NCBI RefSeq assembly: GCF_020831405.1
Contig: NZ_JAJHPU010000008.1
Span: 62,001 to 126,000, forward strand
Direction of reading: 5' to 3'
DNA length: 64,000 nucleotides
Source: Pseudomonas oryzagri
GTDB taxonomy: Bacteria; Pseudomonadota; Gammaproteobacteria; Pseudomonadales; Pseudomonadaceae
Below are positions 53,200 to 62,528 of this stretch, in pieces (position 1 is the first letter of the stretch; every line of letters starts with the position of its first letter). The notes beneath the pieces were generated by a model. The model was not told the origin of the DNA. It saw nothing but the letters and a program-made list of their open reading frames with translations, and did no database searches. Made by a program: the position numbers and the translations under genes.

Positions 53200-54075
53200 A
53201 TGATGCGTATTGTGCTGTTCCTGGCCACCAACCTGGCCGTGTTGATCATCGCCAGTATCACCCTCAAGCTGCTCGGGGTGGACCGTTTCACCGGCCAGAA
53301 CTACGGCAGCCTGCTGGTCTACTGCGCCATCTTCGGCTTCGCCGGCTCGCTGGTCTCGCTGTTCATCTCCAAGTGGATGGCGAAGATGAGTACCGGCACG
53401 GAAATCATCAGCCAGCCGCGCACCCGCCACGAGCAGTGGCTGCTGCAGACCGTCGAGCAGCTGTCGCGCGAGGCCGGCATCAAGATGCCCGAGGTCGGTA
53501 TCTTCCCGGCCTACGAGGCCAACGCCTTCGCCACCGGCTGGAACCGCAACGATGCGCTGGTCGCCGTCAGCCAGGGCCTGCTCGAGCGCTTCTCGCCGGA
53601 CGAGGTGCGCGCCGTGCTGGCCCACGAGATCGGCCACGTGGCCAACGGCGACATGGTGACCCTCAGCCTGATCCAGGGCGTGGTGAACACCTTCGTGATG
53701 TTCTTCGCGCGCATCTTCGGCACCTTCGTCGACAAGGTGGTGCTGAAGAACGAGGAAGGCAACGGCATCGGCTACTTCGTCGCGACCATCTTCGCCGAAC
53801 TGGTGCTCGGCATCCTCGCCAGCATCATCGTCATGTGGTTCTCGCGCCGCCGCGAATACCGCGCCGACGAGGCCGGCGCCAACCTGGCCGGCACCGGCGC
53901 GATGATCAGCGCCCTGCAGCGCCTGCGCGCCGAACAGGGCGTACCGGTGCAGATGCCCGACAGCCTGACCGCCTTCGGCATCAACGGCGGCCTCAAGCAT
54001 GGCCTGGCCGGCCTGCTGATGAGCCACCCGCCGCTGGAAGACCGCATCGAGGTCCTGATGCAGCGCGGCCGCTGA
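53200..54075 (+). CDS. htpX: membrane zinc metalloprotease HtpX
   Basis: The start [17 protein letters not shown] has AAGGAG 11 nt upstream and gives 291 residues. Two N-terminal membrane segments (4-24, 36-56) are followed by the zinc motif HEIGH (142-146), two more segments (about 155-180, 195-215) and the distal Glu in [12 protein letters not shown]. HtpX cleaves misfolded inner-membrane proteins alongside FtsH. A strong terminator follows. Confidence 0.95.
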   Translation: MMRIVLFLATNLAVLIIASITLKLLGVDRFTGQNYGSLLVYCAIFGFAGSLVSLFISKWMAKMSTGTEIISQPRTRHEQWLLQTVEQLSREAGIKMPEVGIFPAYEANAFATGWNRNDALVAVSQGLLERFSPDEVRAVLAHEIGHVANGDMVTLSLIQGVVNTFVMFFARIFGTFVDKVVLKNEEGNGIGYFVATIFAELVLGILASIIVMWFSRRREYRADEAGANLAGTGAMISALQRLRAEQGVPVQMPDSLTAFGINGGLKHGLAGLLMSHPPLEDRIEVLMQRGR

Positions 54076-54106
54076 TCGCCGGCCACAACGCATTCACACT
54101 GAGCTT

Positions 54107-54131
54107 GGGCGACGCGAGTCGCCCTTTTTTT
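54107..54131 (+). terminator. intrinsic terminator after htpX
   Basis: GGGCGAC / GTCGCCC is a 7-bp stem with a GCGA tetraloop directly followed by seven T residues. Confidence 0.92.
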
Positions 54132-54174
54132 GTCTGTAATATTCCTCTCCCGCCACGGATTTGCGAGACCCTCG

Positions 54175-54822
54175 ATGCGCGCGCCCCTCTCCCTCGTCTT
54201 CGCCGCCCTGCTCCTGCTCACCGGCTGCCAGAGCGCCTACTACACCGCCATGGAAAAGGTCGGCGTGCACAAGCGCGACATCCTCGTCGACCGCGTGGAG
54301 GAGGCGCGCGACGCCCAGCAGGATGCCAAAGAACAGTTCCGCGACGCTCTCGAGCGCTACCGCAGCGTCGTGCAGGTCGACGGCGGCGAACTGGAGACGC
54401 GCTACGAGGCGCTGAACAGCGAGTACCTGGCCAGCGAGGAAAGTGCCAAGGCGGTGCGCCAGCGCATCAAGGCGGTGGAGGACGTGGCCGAGGCGCTGTT
54501 CGACGAGTGGGAGGCCGAGCTCGACCAATACAGCAACGCCAGTCTGCGCAGCGCCAGCGCCCGCGAACTGGCGCGCACCCGCCAGGACTACCGCAATCTG
54601 ATCCAGCGCATGCAGGCGGCGGAGCGGCGTATCGCGCCGGTGCTCAGCGTGCTGCGCGACCAGGTGCTGTTCCTCAAGCACAACCTCAACGCCCGCGCCA
54701 TCGGCGCGCTCAAGGGCGAGTACCGCACCCTGCAGGGCAACGTCGATCAACTGCTGCGCGACATGCAGCGCGCCATCGACGAGTCCGACGCCTTCGTGCG
54801 CCGCATGCAGAGCGGCAGCTGA
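54175..54822 (+). CDS. DUF2959 family lipoprotein
   Basis: The start MRAPLSLVFAALLLLTGC gives 215 residues with a lipobox (LLTGC) ending at Cys18. The rest is highly charged and helical with long coiled coils (YYTAMEKVGVHKRDILVDRVEEARDAQQDAKEQF at its start), the pattern of DUF2959. It should be a periplasmic lipoprotein of unknown role. Ser follows the +1 Ala/Gln area, so inner- versus outer-membrane sorting cannot be told with certainty. Confidence 0.85.
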   Translation: MRAPLSLVFAALLLLTGCQSAYYTAMEKVGVHKRDILVDRVEEARDAQQDAKEQFRDALERYRSVVQVDGGELETRYEALNSEYLASEESAKAVRQRIKAVEDVAEALFDEWEAELDQYSNASLRSASARELARTRQDYRNLIQRMQAAERRIAPVLSVLRDQVLFLKHNLNARAIGALKGEYRTLQGNVDQLLRDMQRAIDESDAFVRRMQSGS

Positions 54823-54829
54823 AATCGAC

Positions 54830-54849
54830 GGGGCCGCCTTCGCGGCCCC
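54830..54849. terminator. hairpin between DUF2959 gene and tpm
   Basis: GGGGCCGC / GCGGCCCC is an 8-bp stem with a CTTC tetraloop between two convergent genes. No T-run is present. Confidence 0.6.
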
Positions 54850-54853
54850 CGCC

Positions 54854-55510
54854 TCAGCGGCGCGTCAGCCGGTAGACGCGCTCGCGCAGCCAGCTCACCC
54901 CCAGGGCATGGAACCCGGCGTTGTCCGCCAGCACATCCTCGTCGGTCAGCAACTCGACCCGCCAATCCGCTCCATACAGCTCGCGCACCTCGGCGTCGCT
55001 CACCGCGAACGGCGGCCCCGGGCGCTGCTCCTGCAGATAGTCGAGGGTCACCAGCAGCCCCGCGCAATCGCCCGGCAGCAGAGCGGCCAGATGCGCGACG
55101 TAGCGGCGGCGCATCTCCGCCGGCAGGGCGATCAGCGCGGCGCGGTCGTAGTAGCCCCGGCATCGGGCCGTCTGCGCCGGGGTGACGGCGAAGAAATCGC
55201 CCAGCAACAGGGCGATGCCCTCGGCCTGGTGGCGACGCAGGGCGCCGTCGGCACCGACCGCCGCCGCCAGGCCCTGCTCGGCGAAGAATTCGTGCACCGC
55301 CTTCTCCGCCAGTTCCACGCCGAGCACCCGATGGCCGTGGGCCGCCAGCCAGGGCATGTCCAGACTCTTGCCGCACAACGGCACCAGCACCTCGCTGCCC
55401 GCCGCCAGGCCCAGCCCCGCCCAGTGGGCCGGCAGCGCCGGATGCACCTCGCTGCGATGAAAGCCGATCTCGTTGCGCGCCCAGCGCGCCTGCCAGAACT
55501 CCTCGTGCAC
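54854..55510 (-). CDS. tpm: thiopurine S-methyltransferase-type enzyme (Tpm)
   Basis: The start is a GTG (VHEEFWQARWARNEIGFHR) with AAGGAG 7 nt before it, giving 218 residues. VLVPLCGKSLDMPWLAAHGHRVLGVEL is the SAM-binding motif I, and ALIALPAEMRRRYV follows near residue 125. In pseudomonads Tpm methylates selenium or tellurium compounds and gives tellurite resistance. The reading frame upstream stays open but is not coding. It is divergent from the dioxygenase gene. Confidence 0.92.
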   Translation of the reverse strand: MHEEFWQARWARNEIGFHRSEVHPALPAHWAGLGLAAGSEVLVPLCGKSLDMPWLAAHGHRVLGVELAEKAVHEFFAEQGLAAAVGADGALRRHQAEGIALLLGDFFAVTPAQTARCRGYYDRAALIALPAEMRRRYVAHLAALLPGDCAGLLVTLDYLQEQRPGPPFAVSDAEVRELYGADWRVELLTDEDVLADNAGFHALGVSWLRERVYRLTRR

Positions 55511-55615
55511 GGTGACTCTCCTTCGGCTTGATTCGATATGTATGGTCGAAAACTTATACTGGATTTCGATCATTCGCCTGTCGAAGATAGCAACATCGCC
55601 ATCCGGAGACACCCC

Positions 55616-56383
55616 ATGCTGCCCAGCTTGTTCATTTCCCACGGCTCGCCGATGGTCGCCCTGGAGCCGGGCGACACCGGCCGCACCCTCGCCCGCCTGG
55701 CCCGCGAGCTGCCGCGCCCCAAAGCCATCGTGGTGGTCTCCGCGCACTGGGAAACCACCGACCTGCGCCTGACCTCGGCACCCCGCCAGCAGGCCTGGCA
55801 CGACTTCTACGGCTTCCCGCCGGCGCTCTACGCGTTGAACTACGAACCGCCGGGCGACCCGCAGCTGGCCCTGGAGATCGTCGAGCTGCTGGAGGACGCC
55901 GGCCTGCCGGCGCACCTCGACCCCCAGCGCCCGCTCGATCATGGCGCCTGGGTGCCGCTGATGCTGATGTACCCCGCCGCCGACATCCCGGTGCTGCAGC
56001 TGTCGCTGCCCAGCCGACAGGGCCCGGCGCTGCAGACCCACATCGGCCGTCTGCTCGCCGACCTGCGCTCGCGCGGCATCCTGCTGATCGGCTCCGGCAG
56101 CATCACCCACAACCTGCGCGACCTGGACTGGCACGCCGGCCCGGAAGTGGTCGAGCCCTGGGCCAGCGAGTTCCGCGACTGGCTGGCCGGGCGCCTGGCC
56201 GCCGACGACGAGGCGGCCCTGCACGACTACCGCGCGCAGGCGCCCTGGGCGGTACGCAGCCATCCCAGCGACGAGCACCTGCTGCCGCTGTTCTTCGCCC
56301 GCGGCGCCGGCGGTGCGTTCGCCATCGAGCACGCAGGCTTCAGCAAGGCGACCCTCGCCATGGATATCTACCGCTTCGGCTGA
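55616..56383 (+). CDS. class III extradiol dioxygenase (LigB/YgiD family)
   Basis: The start MLPSLFISHGSPMVALEPG has GGAG 7 nt upstream and gives 255 residues. The metal ligands are His9 in FISHGSP, His near 45 in VVSAHWET and His in SGSITHNLRD near 165; DHGAWVPLMLMYP also fits. Relatives open aromatic diols such as DOPA. Zinc- or iron-dependent forms both exist. The substrate in this organism is unknown. Confidence 0.87.
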   Translation: MLPSLFISHGSPMVALEPGDTGRTLARLARELPRPKAIVVVSAHWETTDLRLTSAPRQQAWHDFYGFPPALYALNYEPPGDPQLALEIVELLEDAGLPAHLDPQRPLDHGAWVPLMLMYPAADIPVLQLSLPSRQGPALQTHIGRLLADLRSRGILLIGSGSITHNLRDLDWHAGPEVVEPWASEFRDWLAGRLAADDEAALHDYRAQAPWAVRSHPSDEHLLPLFFARGAGGAFAIEHAGFSKATLAMDIYRFG

Positions 56384-56436
56384 GTCCCACCACCGGCGAC
56401 GCGCCGGCCGCGGCCAGATTCTCCCGCGCCCCAAAC

Positions 56437-56467
56437 GAAAACGCCCCGAACCAGTCGGGGCGTTTTC
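56437..56467. terminator. intrinsic terminator between dioxygenase and helicase genes
   Basis: GAAAACGCCCCGA / TCGGGGCGTTTTC is a perfect 13-bp stem with a 5-nt loop; the A and T tracts in the stem let it work in both directions. Confidence 0.88.
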
Positions 56468-56486
56468 ATTCAGCGCGGGGCGCGCC

Positions 56487-58184
56487 TCATTCTTCGTGGT
56501 AGCGACGCAGGCGCAGGGCCTTGCCGGCGACACGGGTTTCCTTGAGGCGACCGAGCAGGCGCTCGAGGCCCTCTTCCGGCAGTTCGACCAGGCTGAAGGT
56601 CTCGCGCACCTGGATGCGGCCGATGGCCTCGCGGGCCAGCTTGCCCTCGTTGATGATGGCGCCGAGCAGGTTCTTGGCGGCGACGCCATCGCGCTTGCCC
56701 AGCGCGGTACGGCAACGCACGCGGCCTTCGGCCAGCGGCTCCATCGGACGACGGGCACGCGGCTCGCCGCTGCGCTCGCCACGATCGCCACGCTCACCGC
56801 GTTCGGCGCGCTCGCCGGTCGGACGTTCGCGCAGCGGTGCCGGGGTCAGCGGCTGTTCGCGGCGCACACCTTCCAGATCCAGGGCCTGGCCCTGGGTCTG
56901 CTTGGCCAGCAGCGCGGCGGCCAGCGCCTCGGGGGTGCAGTCCAGGCGGCGGCACAGCTCGGCGCACACGGCGCCACGGGCGGCGTCGGCACCTTCCAGC
57001 AGCGGCTTGAGCGCATTGGCCAGACGCTGCAGGCGCGCCTCCAGCACGGTCTCGGCGTCCGGCAGCTTAATCTCGCCCACCTTCTGCCCGGTAACCCGCT
57101 CGATCACCTGCAGCATGCGACGCTCGCGCGGGGTGACCAGCAGCAGGGCGCGACCGGTACGACCGGCACGGCCGGTACGGCCGATACGGTGCACATAGGA
57201 TTCCGGATCGTAGGGCATGTCGACGTTGAGCACGTGGGTGATGCGCGGCACGTCGAGACCACGGGCGGCGACGTCGGTGGCCACCACGATGTCCAGCGAG
57301 CCTTCCTTGAGCGACTCGATCACCCGCTCGCGCTGGGCCTGCGGCATGTCGCCGTTCAGCGCGCTGACGCGGTAGCCGTTGCGCTCGAGCAGCTCGGCGA
57401 TGTCCAGGGTGGCCTGCTTGGTGCGCACGAAGGCGATCAGCGCGTCGAACTGCTCCACCTCGAGCAAGCGCAGCACCGAAACCGGCTTCTGGTCGGCGTG
57501 GACCATCAGGTGAGCCTGCTCGATGCGCTCGACGGTCTGGGTCTTGGCGGCGATCTTGACGTGCTTGGGCGACTTCAGGTGGCGCTCGGCGATGGCGCGG
57601 ATCGAGGCCGGCAGGGTCGCGGAGAACAGCACGGTCTGGCGGCTTTCCGGCAGCGCCTCGAAGATCACCTCGATGTCTTCCATGAAGCCGAGCTTGAGCA
57701 TCTCGTCGGCCTCGTCGAGCACCAGGCGCTCGACGCTGGTCAGCAGGTTCTCGTCGCGGCGCAGGTGGTCGCACAGGCGGCCGGGGGTGGCGACGACGAT
57801 CTGCGCGCCCTGGCGCAGGGCCTTGAGCTGCGGGCCCATGGGCGCGCCGCCGTAGACGGCGACGACCTTCACGCCCGGCATCTGGGTGGAATAGGTTTCG
57901 CAGGCGGTGGCCACCTGCAGCGCCAGCTCGCGGGTCGGGGTGAGGATCAGCACCTGCGGCTCGCGGCGCGCCGGGTCGATGCGCGACAGCAGCGGCAGGG
58001 CGAAGGCGGCGGTCTTGCCGGTGCCGGTCTGCGCCTGGCCGATCATGTCGTGGCCGGCGAGGATCACCGGAATCGACTGCTCCTGGATGGGAGAGGGTTC
58101 CTCGTAGCCGACCGCGGCGATGGCCGACAGCACGGCGGGATGCAGATCAAGCGCGGCGAAGCCGCCAACGGTAGTCTCGGTCAT
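56487..58184 (-). CDS. deaD: DEAD-box ATP-dependent RNA helicase with DbpA-like C-terminal domain
   Basis: The start MTETTVGGFAALDLHPAVL gives 565 residues. Helicase motifs are in order: Q motif (EPSPIQEQSIP), AQTGTGKT, PTRELALQ, DEAD in LVLDEADEML, SAT, ARGLDVP and HRIGRTGRAGRTG. After about residue 430 comes a linker rich in Arg, Glu and Gly (ERPTGERAERGERGDRGERS) and a DbpA-type RNA-binding domain near the end. It remodels RNA and ribosome precursors, often in the cold. A long 5' leader follows from the gap upstream. Confidence 0.92.
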   Translation of the reverse strand: MTETTVGGFAALDLHPAVLSAIAAVGYEEPSPIQEQSIPVILAGHDMIGQAQTGTGKTAAFALPLLSRIDPARREPQVLILTPTRELALQVATACETYSTQMPGVKVVAVYGGAPMGPQLKALRQGAQIVVATPGRLCDHLRRDENLLTSVERLVLDEADEMLKLGFMEDIEVIFEALPESRQTVLFSATLPASIRAIAERHLKSPKHVKIAAKTQTVERIEQAHLMVHADQKPVSVLRLLEVEQFDALIAFVRTKQATLDIAELLERNGYRVSALNGDMPQAQRERVIESLKEGSLDIVVATDVAARGLDVPRITHVLNVDMPYDPESYVHRIGRTGRAGRTGRALLLVTPRERRMLQVIERVTGQKVGEIKLPDAETVLEARLQRLANALKPLLEGADAARGAVCAELCRRLDCTPEALAAALLAKQTQGQALDLEGVRREQPLTPAPLRERPTGERAERGERGDRGERSGEPRARRPMEPLAEGRVRCRTALGKRDGVAAKNLLGAIINEGKLAREAIGRIQVRETFSLVELPEEGLERLLGRLKETRVAGKALRLRRYHEE

Positions 58185-58479
58185 GGGTATTTGCCTCGTG
58201 TACATCCGCAAAGACCCATAGCCAGTGCTGCGCCAGCCAAAAGCAAAACCCTGAGGGTTACCCTGGCAGCCTGGTCGGCGGGGATTTGCGAAATCGCGTG
58301 GAAAGGATAGTTCGTCAAGAGATGCCCGTGACGACGGGCGCACAGCAGCAGAAGCAGCGCTTCCAGGAAAAAGCGGGTCTGGAAAGGGGTGTTTCGAAGC
58401 TGGCGCGCAGTGTAACGCAAAATGTGTGCCGAGTCGCGTCTTTTTCCGCGTCGACCGCCTCGCCAGCGCCTGCGGCCGC
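58185..58479 (-). promoter_or_regulatory. 295-bp leader/promoter interval of the helicase gene
   Basis: No gene is supported. A small hairpin AACCC-TGA-GGGTT lies at 58247-58259. The spermidine-synthase-like gene on the same strand ends at 58480. Long 5' leaders are common for deaD/csdA genes and allow cold or autogenous control, but no cold-box match was recognised. Confidence 0.35.
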
Positions 58480-59226
58480 TCAGCTGGCCGGGCGCAACAC
58501 CTGCAGATAGGCGTCGAAGCCATAGCCGACGCGGCCCGCCAGTTCGCCGGCGCGCGCGCCGAGGCGAGCCGGGTCGAGCGTCTGCTCGGGGTCGGCCGGC
58601 ACGTAGAGGATCACGTTGCCCTCGGGAACCGGACATTCCCAGTAGCAATGTCGGAATACCCCCCGCAACAGCGCGGCACCCAGCGGCTTGCCGTCGCTGG
58701 CGGTCCACTGGTTGATCACCAGCCAGCCACCCGGGCGCAGGCGCGCGCGACAGGCCTCGAGAAAACCCCAGGCGATGTGCGCCGAGGCCGGGCCGGCGTC
58801 GGTGTAGAGGTCGAGGAAGATCACGTCGGCCGGCGCGCAATCGCTCAGCAGCGCCCGGGCATCGCCGATGCGGATGGACAGCCGCGGGTCCTCGCCCAGG
58901 CCCATGAACTCGCGGGCCAGGCGCGGCACCGCCGGGCGCAGTTCGACCGCGTCCACCGCAGCGACCGGCAGATGCCGCAGGCAGGCCATGGTCAGGTTGC
59001 CGCCGCCCAGGCCGAGGAACAGCAGGCGCTCGGCGCGTTCGGGCAGCAATGCGCCGAGCAGCATGGCGCGGGTGTAGTCGTACTCCAGCCAGGCCGGATC
59101 GGGAACGTAGCTGCAGCTCTGCTCGACCTCGTCGCCGAACTCGAGGAAACGGTAGTCGCCGGACTGCACCACGCGGATCACCCCGTAGTCGTCGTGCACC
59201 TCGGCCAGTTGCTGGTAGTTGCCCAT
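58480..59226 (-). CDS. spermidine synthase-like methyltransferase-fold protein
   Basis: The 248-residue protein has the spermine/spermidine synthase Rossmann core: LLFLGLGGGNLTMACLRHLP near residue 68, VDAVELRPAVPRLA, RIGDARALL and DVIFLDLYTDAG near 135. The N-terminal tetramerisation part is short, and the gate-keeper Asp-Asp pair of SpeE is not clear, so it may not make spermidine. Its true substrate is unknown. It is divergent from the DAHP synthase gene. Confidence 0.78.
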   Translation of the reverse strand: MGNYQQLAEVHDDYGVIRVVQSGDYRFLEFGDEVEQSCSYVPDPAWLEYDYTRAMLLGALLPERAERLLFLGLGGGNLTMACLRHLPVAAVDAVELRPAVPRLAREFMGLGEDPRLSIRIGDARALLSDCAPADVIFLDLYTDAGPASAHIAWGFLEACRARLRPGGWLVINQWTASDGKPLGAALLRGVFRHCYWECPVPEGNVILYVPADPEQTLDPARLGARAGELAGRVGYGFDAYLQVLRPAS

Positions 59227-59358
59227 GTCGCTGTTCCCGGAAAAAACCCGCGCATGCTACCAGAGCGCCGGCGAATCGATGCAGCCGGGCTTTGCGGGCC
59301 AGCGGTCCCGGATCGGTTACCATAGCGCATCACTATCAGTCGCGAGCCGAGCCGTCCG

Positions 59359-60705
59359 ATGAGCAACGCCTGGAACCCCGCCAGCTGGAGAAGCAAGCCG
59401 ATCCAGCAGCAACCCGTCTATCCCGATGCCGAGCATCTGGCGCGCGTCGAGCAGACCCTGGCCGGCTATCCGCCGCTGGTGTTCGCCGGGGAGGCCCGCG
59501 AGCTGCGCCGGCAGTTCGCCGAGGTCACCCAGGGTCAGGCGTTCCTCCTCCAGGGCGGCGACTGCGCCGAAAGCTTCGTCGAATTCTCCGCCGCGAAGAT
59601 CCGCGACACCTTCAAGGTGCTGCTGCAGATGGCCATCGCCATGACCTTCGCCGCCGGCTGCCCGGTGGTCAAGGTCGGTCGCATGGCCGGCCAGTTCGCC
59701 AAGCCGCGCTCGGCCGGCGAGGAGACCATCGGCGGCGTCACCCTGCCCGCCTACCGCGGCGACATCGTCAACGGCATCGGCTTCGACGCGCAGAGCCGCG
59801 TGCCGGATCCGGAGCGCCTGCTGCAGGCCTACCACCAGTCCACCGCCACCCTCAACCTGCTGCGCGCCTTCGCCCAGGGCGGCTTCGCCGACCTGCACCA
59901 GGTGCACCAGTGGAACCTCGACTTCATCGCCAACGGCGAGCTGACCGACAAGTACGGCCAGCTCGCCGACCGCATCGACGAGACCCTTGCGTTCATGCGC
60001 GCCTGCGGCCTGGAAAGTGCCCCGCAGCTGCGCGAGACCAGCTTCTTCACCGCCCACGAGGCGCTGCTGCTCAACTACGAGCAGGCCTTCGTGCGCCAGG
60101 ACAGCCTGACCGGCGGCTGGTACGACTGCTCGGCGCACATGCTGTGGATCGGCGACCGCACCCGCCAGCTGGATGGCGCCCACGTCGAGTTCCTACGCGG
60201 CGTCGGCAACCCGATCGGCGTCAAGGTCGGCCCAAGCATGAACACCGAGGAGCTGCTGCGCCTGATCGACATCCTCAACCCGGACAACGACCCGGGCCGC
60301 CTCAACCTGATCGTGCGTATGGGCGCCGACAAGGTTGGCGAGCACCTGCCGCGACTGATCCGCGCGGTCGAGGGGGAGGGCCGCCTGGTGCTGTGGAGTT
60401 CCGACCCGATGCACGCCAACACCATCAAGGCCTCCAGCGGCTACAAGACCCGCGACTTCGTCCAGGTACTCGACGAGGTCAAGCGCTTCTTCCAGGTCCA
60501 CCAGGCCGAGGGCAGCTACGCCGGCGGCATCCACATCGAGATGACCGGCCAGAACGTCACCGAGTGCATCGGCGGCACCCGCCCGGTCACCGAGGCCGGC
60601 CTGTCCGATCGCTACCACACCCACTGCGACCCGCGCCTGAACGCCGACCAGTCGCTGGAGCTGGCCTTCCTGATCGCCGATACCCTCAAGCAGGTGCGCC
60701 GCTAA
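59359..60705 (+). CDS. class II 3-deoxy-7-phosphoheptulonate synthase
   Basis: The 448-residue enzyme condenses PEP and erythrose-4-phosphate as the first step of aromatic biosynthesis. Class II motifs are [10 protein letters not shown] (metal-binding Cys), [36 protein letters not shown]-type segment near residue 270 and [18 protein letters not shown]. It resembles the plant-type enzymes that feed phenazine or general shikimate flux in pseudomonads. Class I AroF/G/H enzymes would be elsewhere. A hairpin follows. Confidence 0.95.
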   Translation: MSNAWNPASWRSKPIQQQPVYPDAEHLARVEQTLAGYPPLVFAGEARELRRQFAEVTQGQAFLLQGGDCAESFVEFSAAKIRDTFKVLLQMAIAMTFAAGCPVVKVGRMAGQFAKPRSAGEETIGGVTLPAYRGDIVNGIGFDAQSRVPDPERLLQAYHQSTATLNLLRAFAQGGFADLHQVHQWNLDFIANGELTDKYGQLADRIDETLAFMRACGLESAPQLRETSFFTAHEALLLNYEQAFVRQDSLTGGWYDCSAHMLWIGDRTRQLDGAHVEFLRGVGNPIGVKVGPSMNTEELLRLIDILNPDNDPGRLNLIVRMGADKVGEHLPRLIRAVEGEGRLVLWSSDPMHANTIKASSGYKTRDFVQVLDEVKRFFQVHQAEGSYAGGIHIEMTGQNVTECIGGTRPVTEAGLSDRYHTHCDPRLNADQSLELAFLIADTLKQVRR

Positions 60706-60711
60706 GCGCCA

Positions 60712-60742
60712 CCGTCGACGCCAGCCCGGCGTGCGTCGACGG
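60712..60742 (+). terminator. hairpin after class II DAHP synthase gene
   Basis: CCGTCGACGC and GCGTCGACGG form a perfect 10-bp stem around an 11-nt loop, 6 bp after the stop codon. No T-run follows. Confidence 0.6.
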
Positions 60743-60914
60743 ATCGGCCGGCGGGGCGACCGTCCGTCCCGCCGCCGCCTATCCGGGCTTGGCGCTGGCA
60801 CTCCGGCGCCTAAACTTTAAAGACAAGCACAAGCTCCAGTGCTTTGCTGCCGGCCTGTAGCCGGCCCTGACATCGAAGGGGGAGTGGTTGGATCATTCTG
60901 CGGAGGTGATCAAC

Positions 60915-61208
60915 ATGAAACTCTCTTACCTACTGCTGTCGCTGTGCCTGATCCCAGTGGCAAGCCAGGCCGCCGAGGAGATGGAGCCCCTGGTAATCAC
61001 CCGGCCCAGCGCGGCGGCTGAGATGCCGGAAGCGGTGCCCTATCGCTATGGCATGCAGCTGGATATCGACAAGGTGATTTCCATCCACGAGCCGGATGAA
61101 ATGACCTGCGAGGCGGTGACCGCGACCATGGTCTACGAGGACTCGAGCGAAACCCGTCGCGCCCTTTCCTACCTCAAGGTTCCCGCCAGCTGCAGCCGCT
61201 GGGGCTGA
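60915..61208 (+). CDS. DUF2790 domain-containing periplasmic protein
   Basis: The start MKLSYLLLSLCLIPVASQA has a GGAGGTGAT site 9 nt upstream, giving 97 residues. The first 19 residues are a signal peptide cut before AEEMEP. Two cysteines (MTCEAV and ASCSRWG) likely form a disulfide. VISIHEPDEMTCEAVTATMVYEDSSE matches the DUF2790 pattern of small Pseudomonas exported proteins, some of which respond to copper. Its role is unknown. The 149-bp stretch after it shows no gene. Confidence 0.85.
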   Translation: MKLSYLLLSLCLIPVASQAAEEMEPLVITRPSAAAEMPEAVPYRYGMQLDIDKVISIHEPDEMTCEAVTATMVYEDSSETRRALSYLKVPASCSRWG

Positions 61209-61357
61209 CCGGCAACCCGCATTGCCCCCCAGGGATCGGTAGCGCAATGCGGGCCCCCGGCGCCGTTGAGTAGCGCGGCACCCGGGCACTTTCGCAGCCT
61301 CCGCGCAGGCTCCGAAAGCCAGCACTCCTGCATCTCGAACACGCCCGATGCCGTCCC

Positions 61358-61579
61358 TCAACGGTCATCCCAGAACGGCCGGTTGCTCTCCATCCAGATG
61401 TCGGCGCGGCCGTAGCCGATATCCTTGAGCGCCGCGTCGCTCAGGGCGGCCAACTGGCGGCGCTGGCGGGCCAGCTGACGCCAGCGGCCGATGCGCCGCC
61501 ATGCCCGCCGCCACCAGGCCACGCGCTCCTCCTGTGCCATCCATGCCCCACTATCGACTTGCTTCGCATGCCCTTTCAT
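61358..61579 (-). CDS. DUF1127 domain-containing protein
   Basis: The 73-residue basic, Trp/Arg-rich protein has the YjiS-like DUF1127 core (RQLARQRRQLAALSDAALKDIGYGRADI). GGAGG lies 9 nt before the ATG. Small Arg-rich DUF1127 proteins bind RNA and affect phosphate or carbon metabolism in alphaproteobacteria. It is divergent from a LysR gene, a pairing common in Pseudomonas, so it is a probable LysR target. Confidence 0.85.
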   Translation of the reverse strand: MKGHAKQVDSGAWMAQEERVAWWRRAWRRIGRWRQLARQRRQLAALSDAALKDIGYGRADIWMESNRPFWDDR

Positions 61580-61676
61580 CGCCTGATCCTCCCGCTGTGT
61601 GTGGATTCAGTCTCGATCCGGGCATAAGATCAATCCAACGAATAGTTGTTATGCAACGCATCTTGAGGATTGATGG

Positions 61677-62528
61677 ATGAGCTATCCGAGCATCGACAGC
61701 GAGCTGCTGCGCACCTTCGTCGCCATCGCCGACAGCGGCGGCTTCACGCGCGCCGCCGAGGCGGTCAACCGCACCCAGTCGGCGGTGAGCATGCAGATGA
61801 AGCGCCTGGAGGAGGACGTGCTGCGCCGCGCGCTGTTCGAGCGCGACGGCCGTCAGGTGCGGTTGACCGCCGAGGGCCAGGTACTGCTCGGCTACGCGCG
61901 GCGCATCCTCAAGCTGCAGGGCGAACTGCTCTCCACCCTGCGCGAGCCGCACATGGTCGGCGCGGTGCGCATCGGCACGCCGGACGACTACGTGATGCGC
62001 TTCCTGCCGGGCATCCTCTCGCGCTTCGCGCAGAGCCACCCGCTGGTCCAGGTCGAGGTGCACTGCGAGCCGTCGACCCAGCTGCTGCAGCGCCAGGACC
62101 TCGACTTCAGCATCGTCACCCGCCAGCCGGGCAGCGAGATCGGCCAGCTGCTGCGCCAGGAGCGTTTCGTCTGGGCCGAGGCGCGCGGCTACAGCCCGCA
62201 CGAGCAGACGCCGATGCCGCTGGCGATGTTCAACAGCGACTGCTTCTGCCGCGCCTGGGCGTGCAACGCCCTGGACGCCATCGGCCGCCCCTACCGGATC
62301 GCCTACACCAGCCCCAGCCTGTCGGCGATCATGGCGGTGGTCAGCGCAGGCCTCGCCGTCACCGCCCAGTTGCAAAGCATCATCACCCCGGACCTGCGCA
62401 TCCTCGGCGAGGCCGAGGAGCTGCCGGCGCTGCCCGCCACCAGCATCGTGCTGCTGCGCCGGCCGGGCTCGGAGTCGCCCGTCACCGACACGCTCGCCGA
62501 ACACATCGTCGAGGGCTTCAGGCTTTGA
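61677..62528 (+). CDS. LysR family regulator, divergent from DUF1127 gene
   Basis: The 283-residue protein has the LysR helix-turn-helix (LLRTFVAIADSGGFTRAAEAVNRTQSAVSMQMKRLEE, residues 10-45) and a substrate-binding domain from about 90 with VRIGTPDDYVMRFLPGILSRF. It resembles LrhA/HexA-type regulators. GTTG-TTATG-CAAC at 61645-61657, before its start, is a candidate operator. Its stop overlaps that of the TauE/SafE gene by 11 bp. The effector is not known. Confidence 0.9.
   Translation: MSYPSIDSELLRTFVAIADSGGFTRAAEAVNRTQSAVSMQMKRLEEDVLRRALFERDGRQVRLTAEGQVLLGYARRILKLQGELLSTLREPHMVGAVRIGTPDDYVMRFLPGILSRFAQSHPLVQVEVHCEPSTQLLQRQDLDFSIVTRQPGSEIGQLLRQERFVWAEARGYSPHEQTPMPLAMFNSDCFCRAWACNALDAIGRPYRIAYTSPSLSAIMAVVSAGLAVTAQLQSIITPDLRILGEAEELPALPATSIVLLRRPGSESPVTDTLAEHIVEGFRL

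Noticed and set aside
55511-56797. Extension of the tpm frame upstream
   Set aside because: The GTG with AAGGAG fits the Tpm N-terminus; the extension is antisense to the dioxygenase gene.
56313-58310. 665-codon plus-strand frame opposite the DEAD-box helicase gene
   Set aside because: Composition is that of an antisense shadow; all helicase motifs lie on the minus strand.
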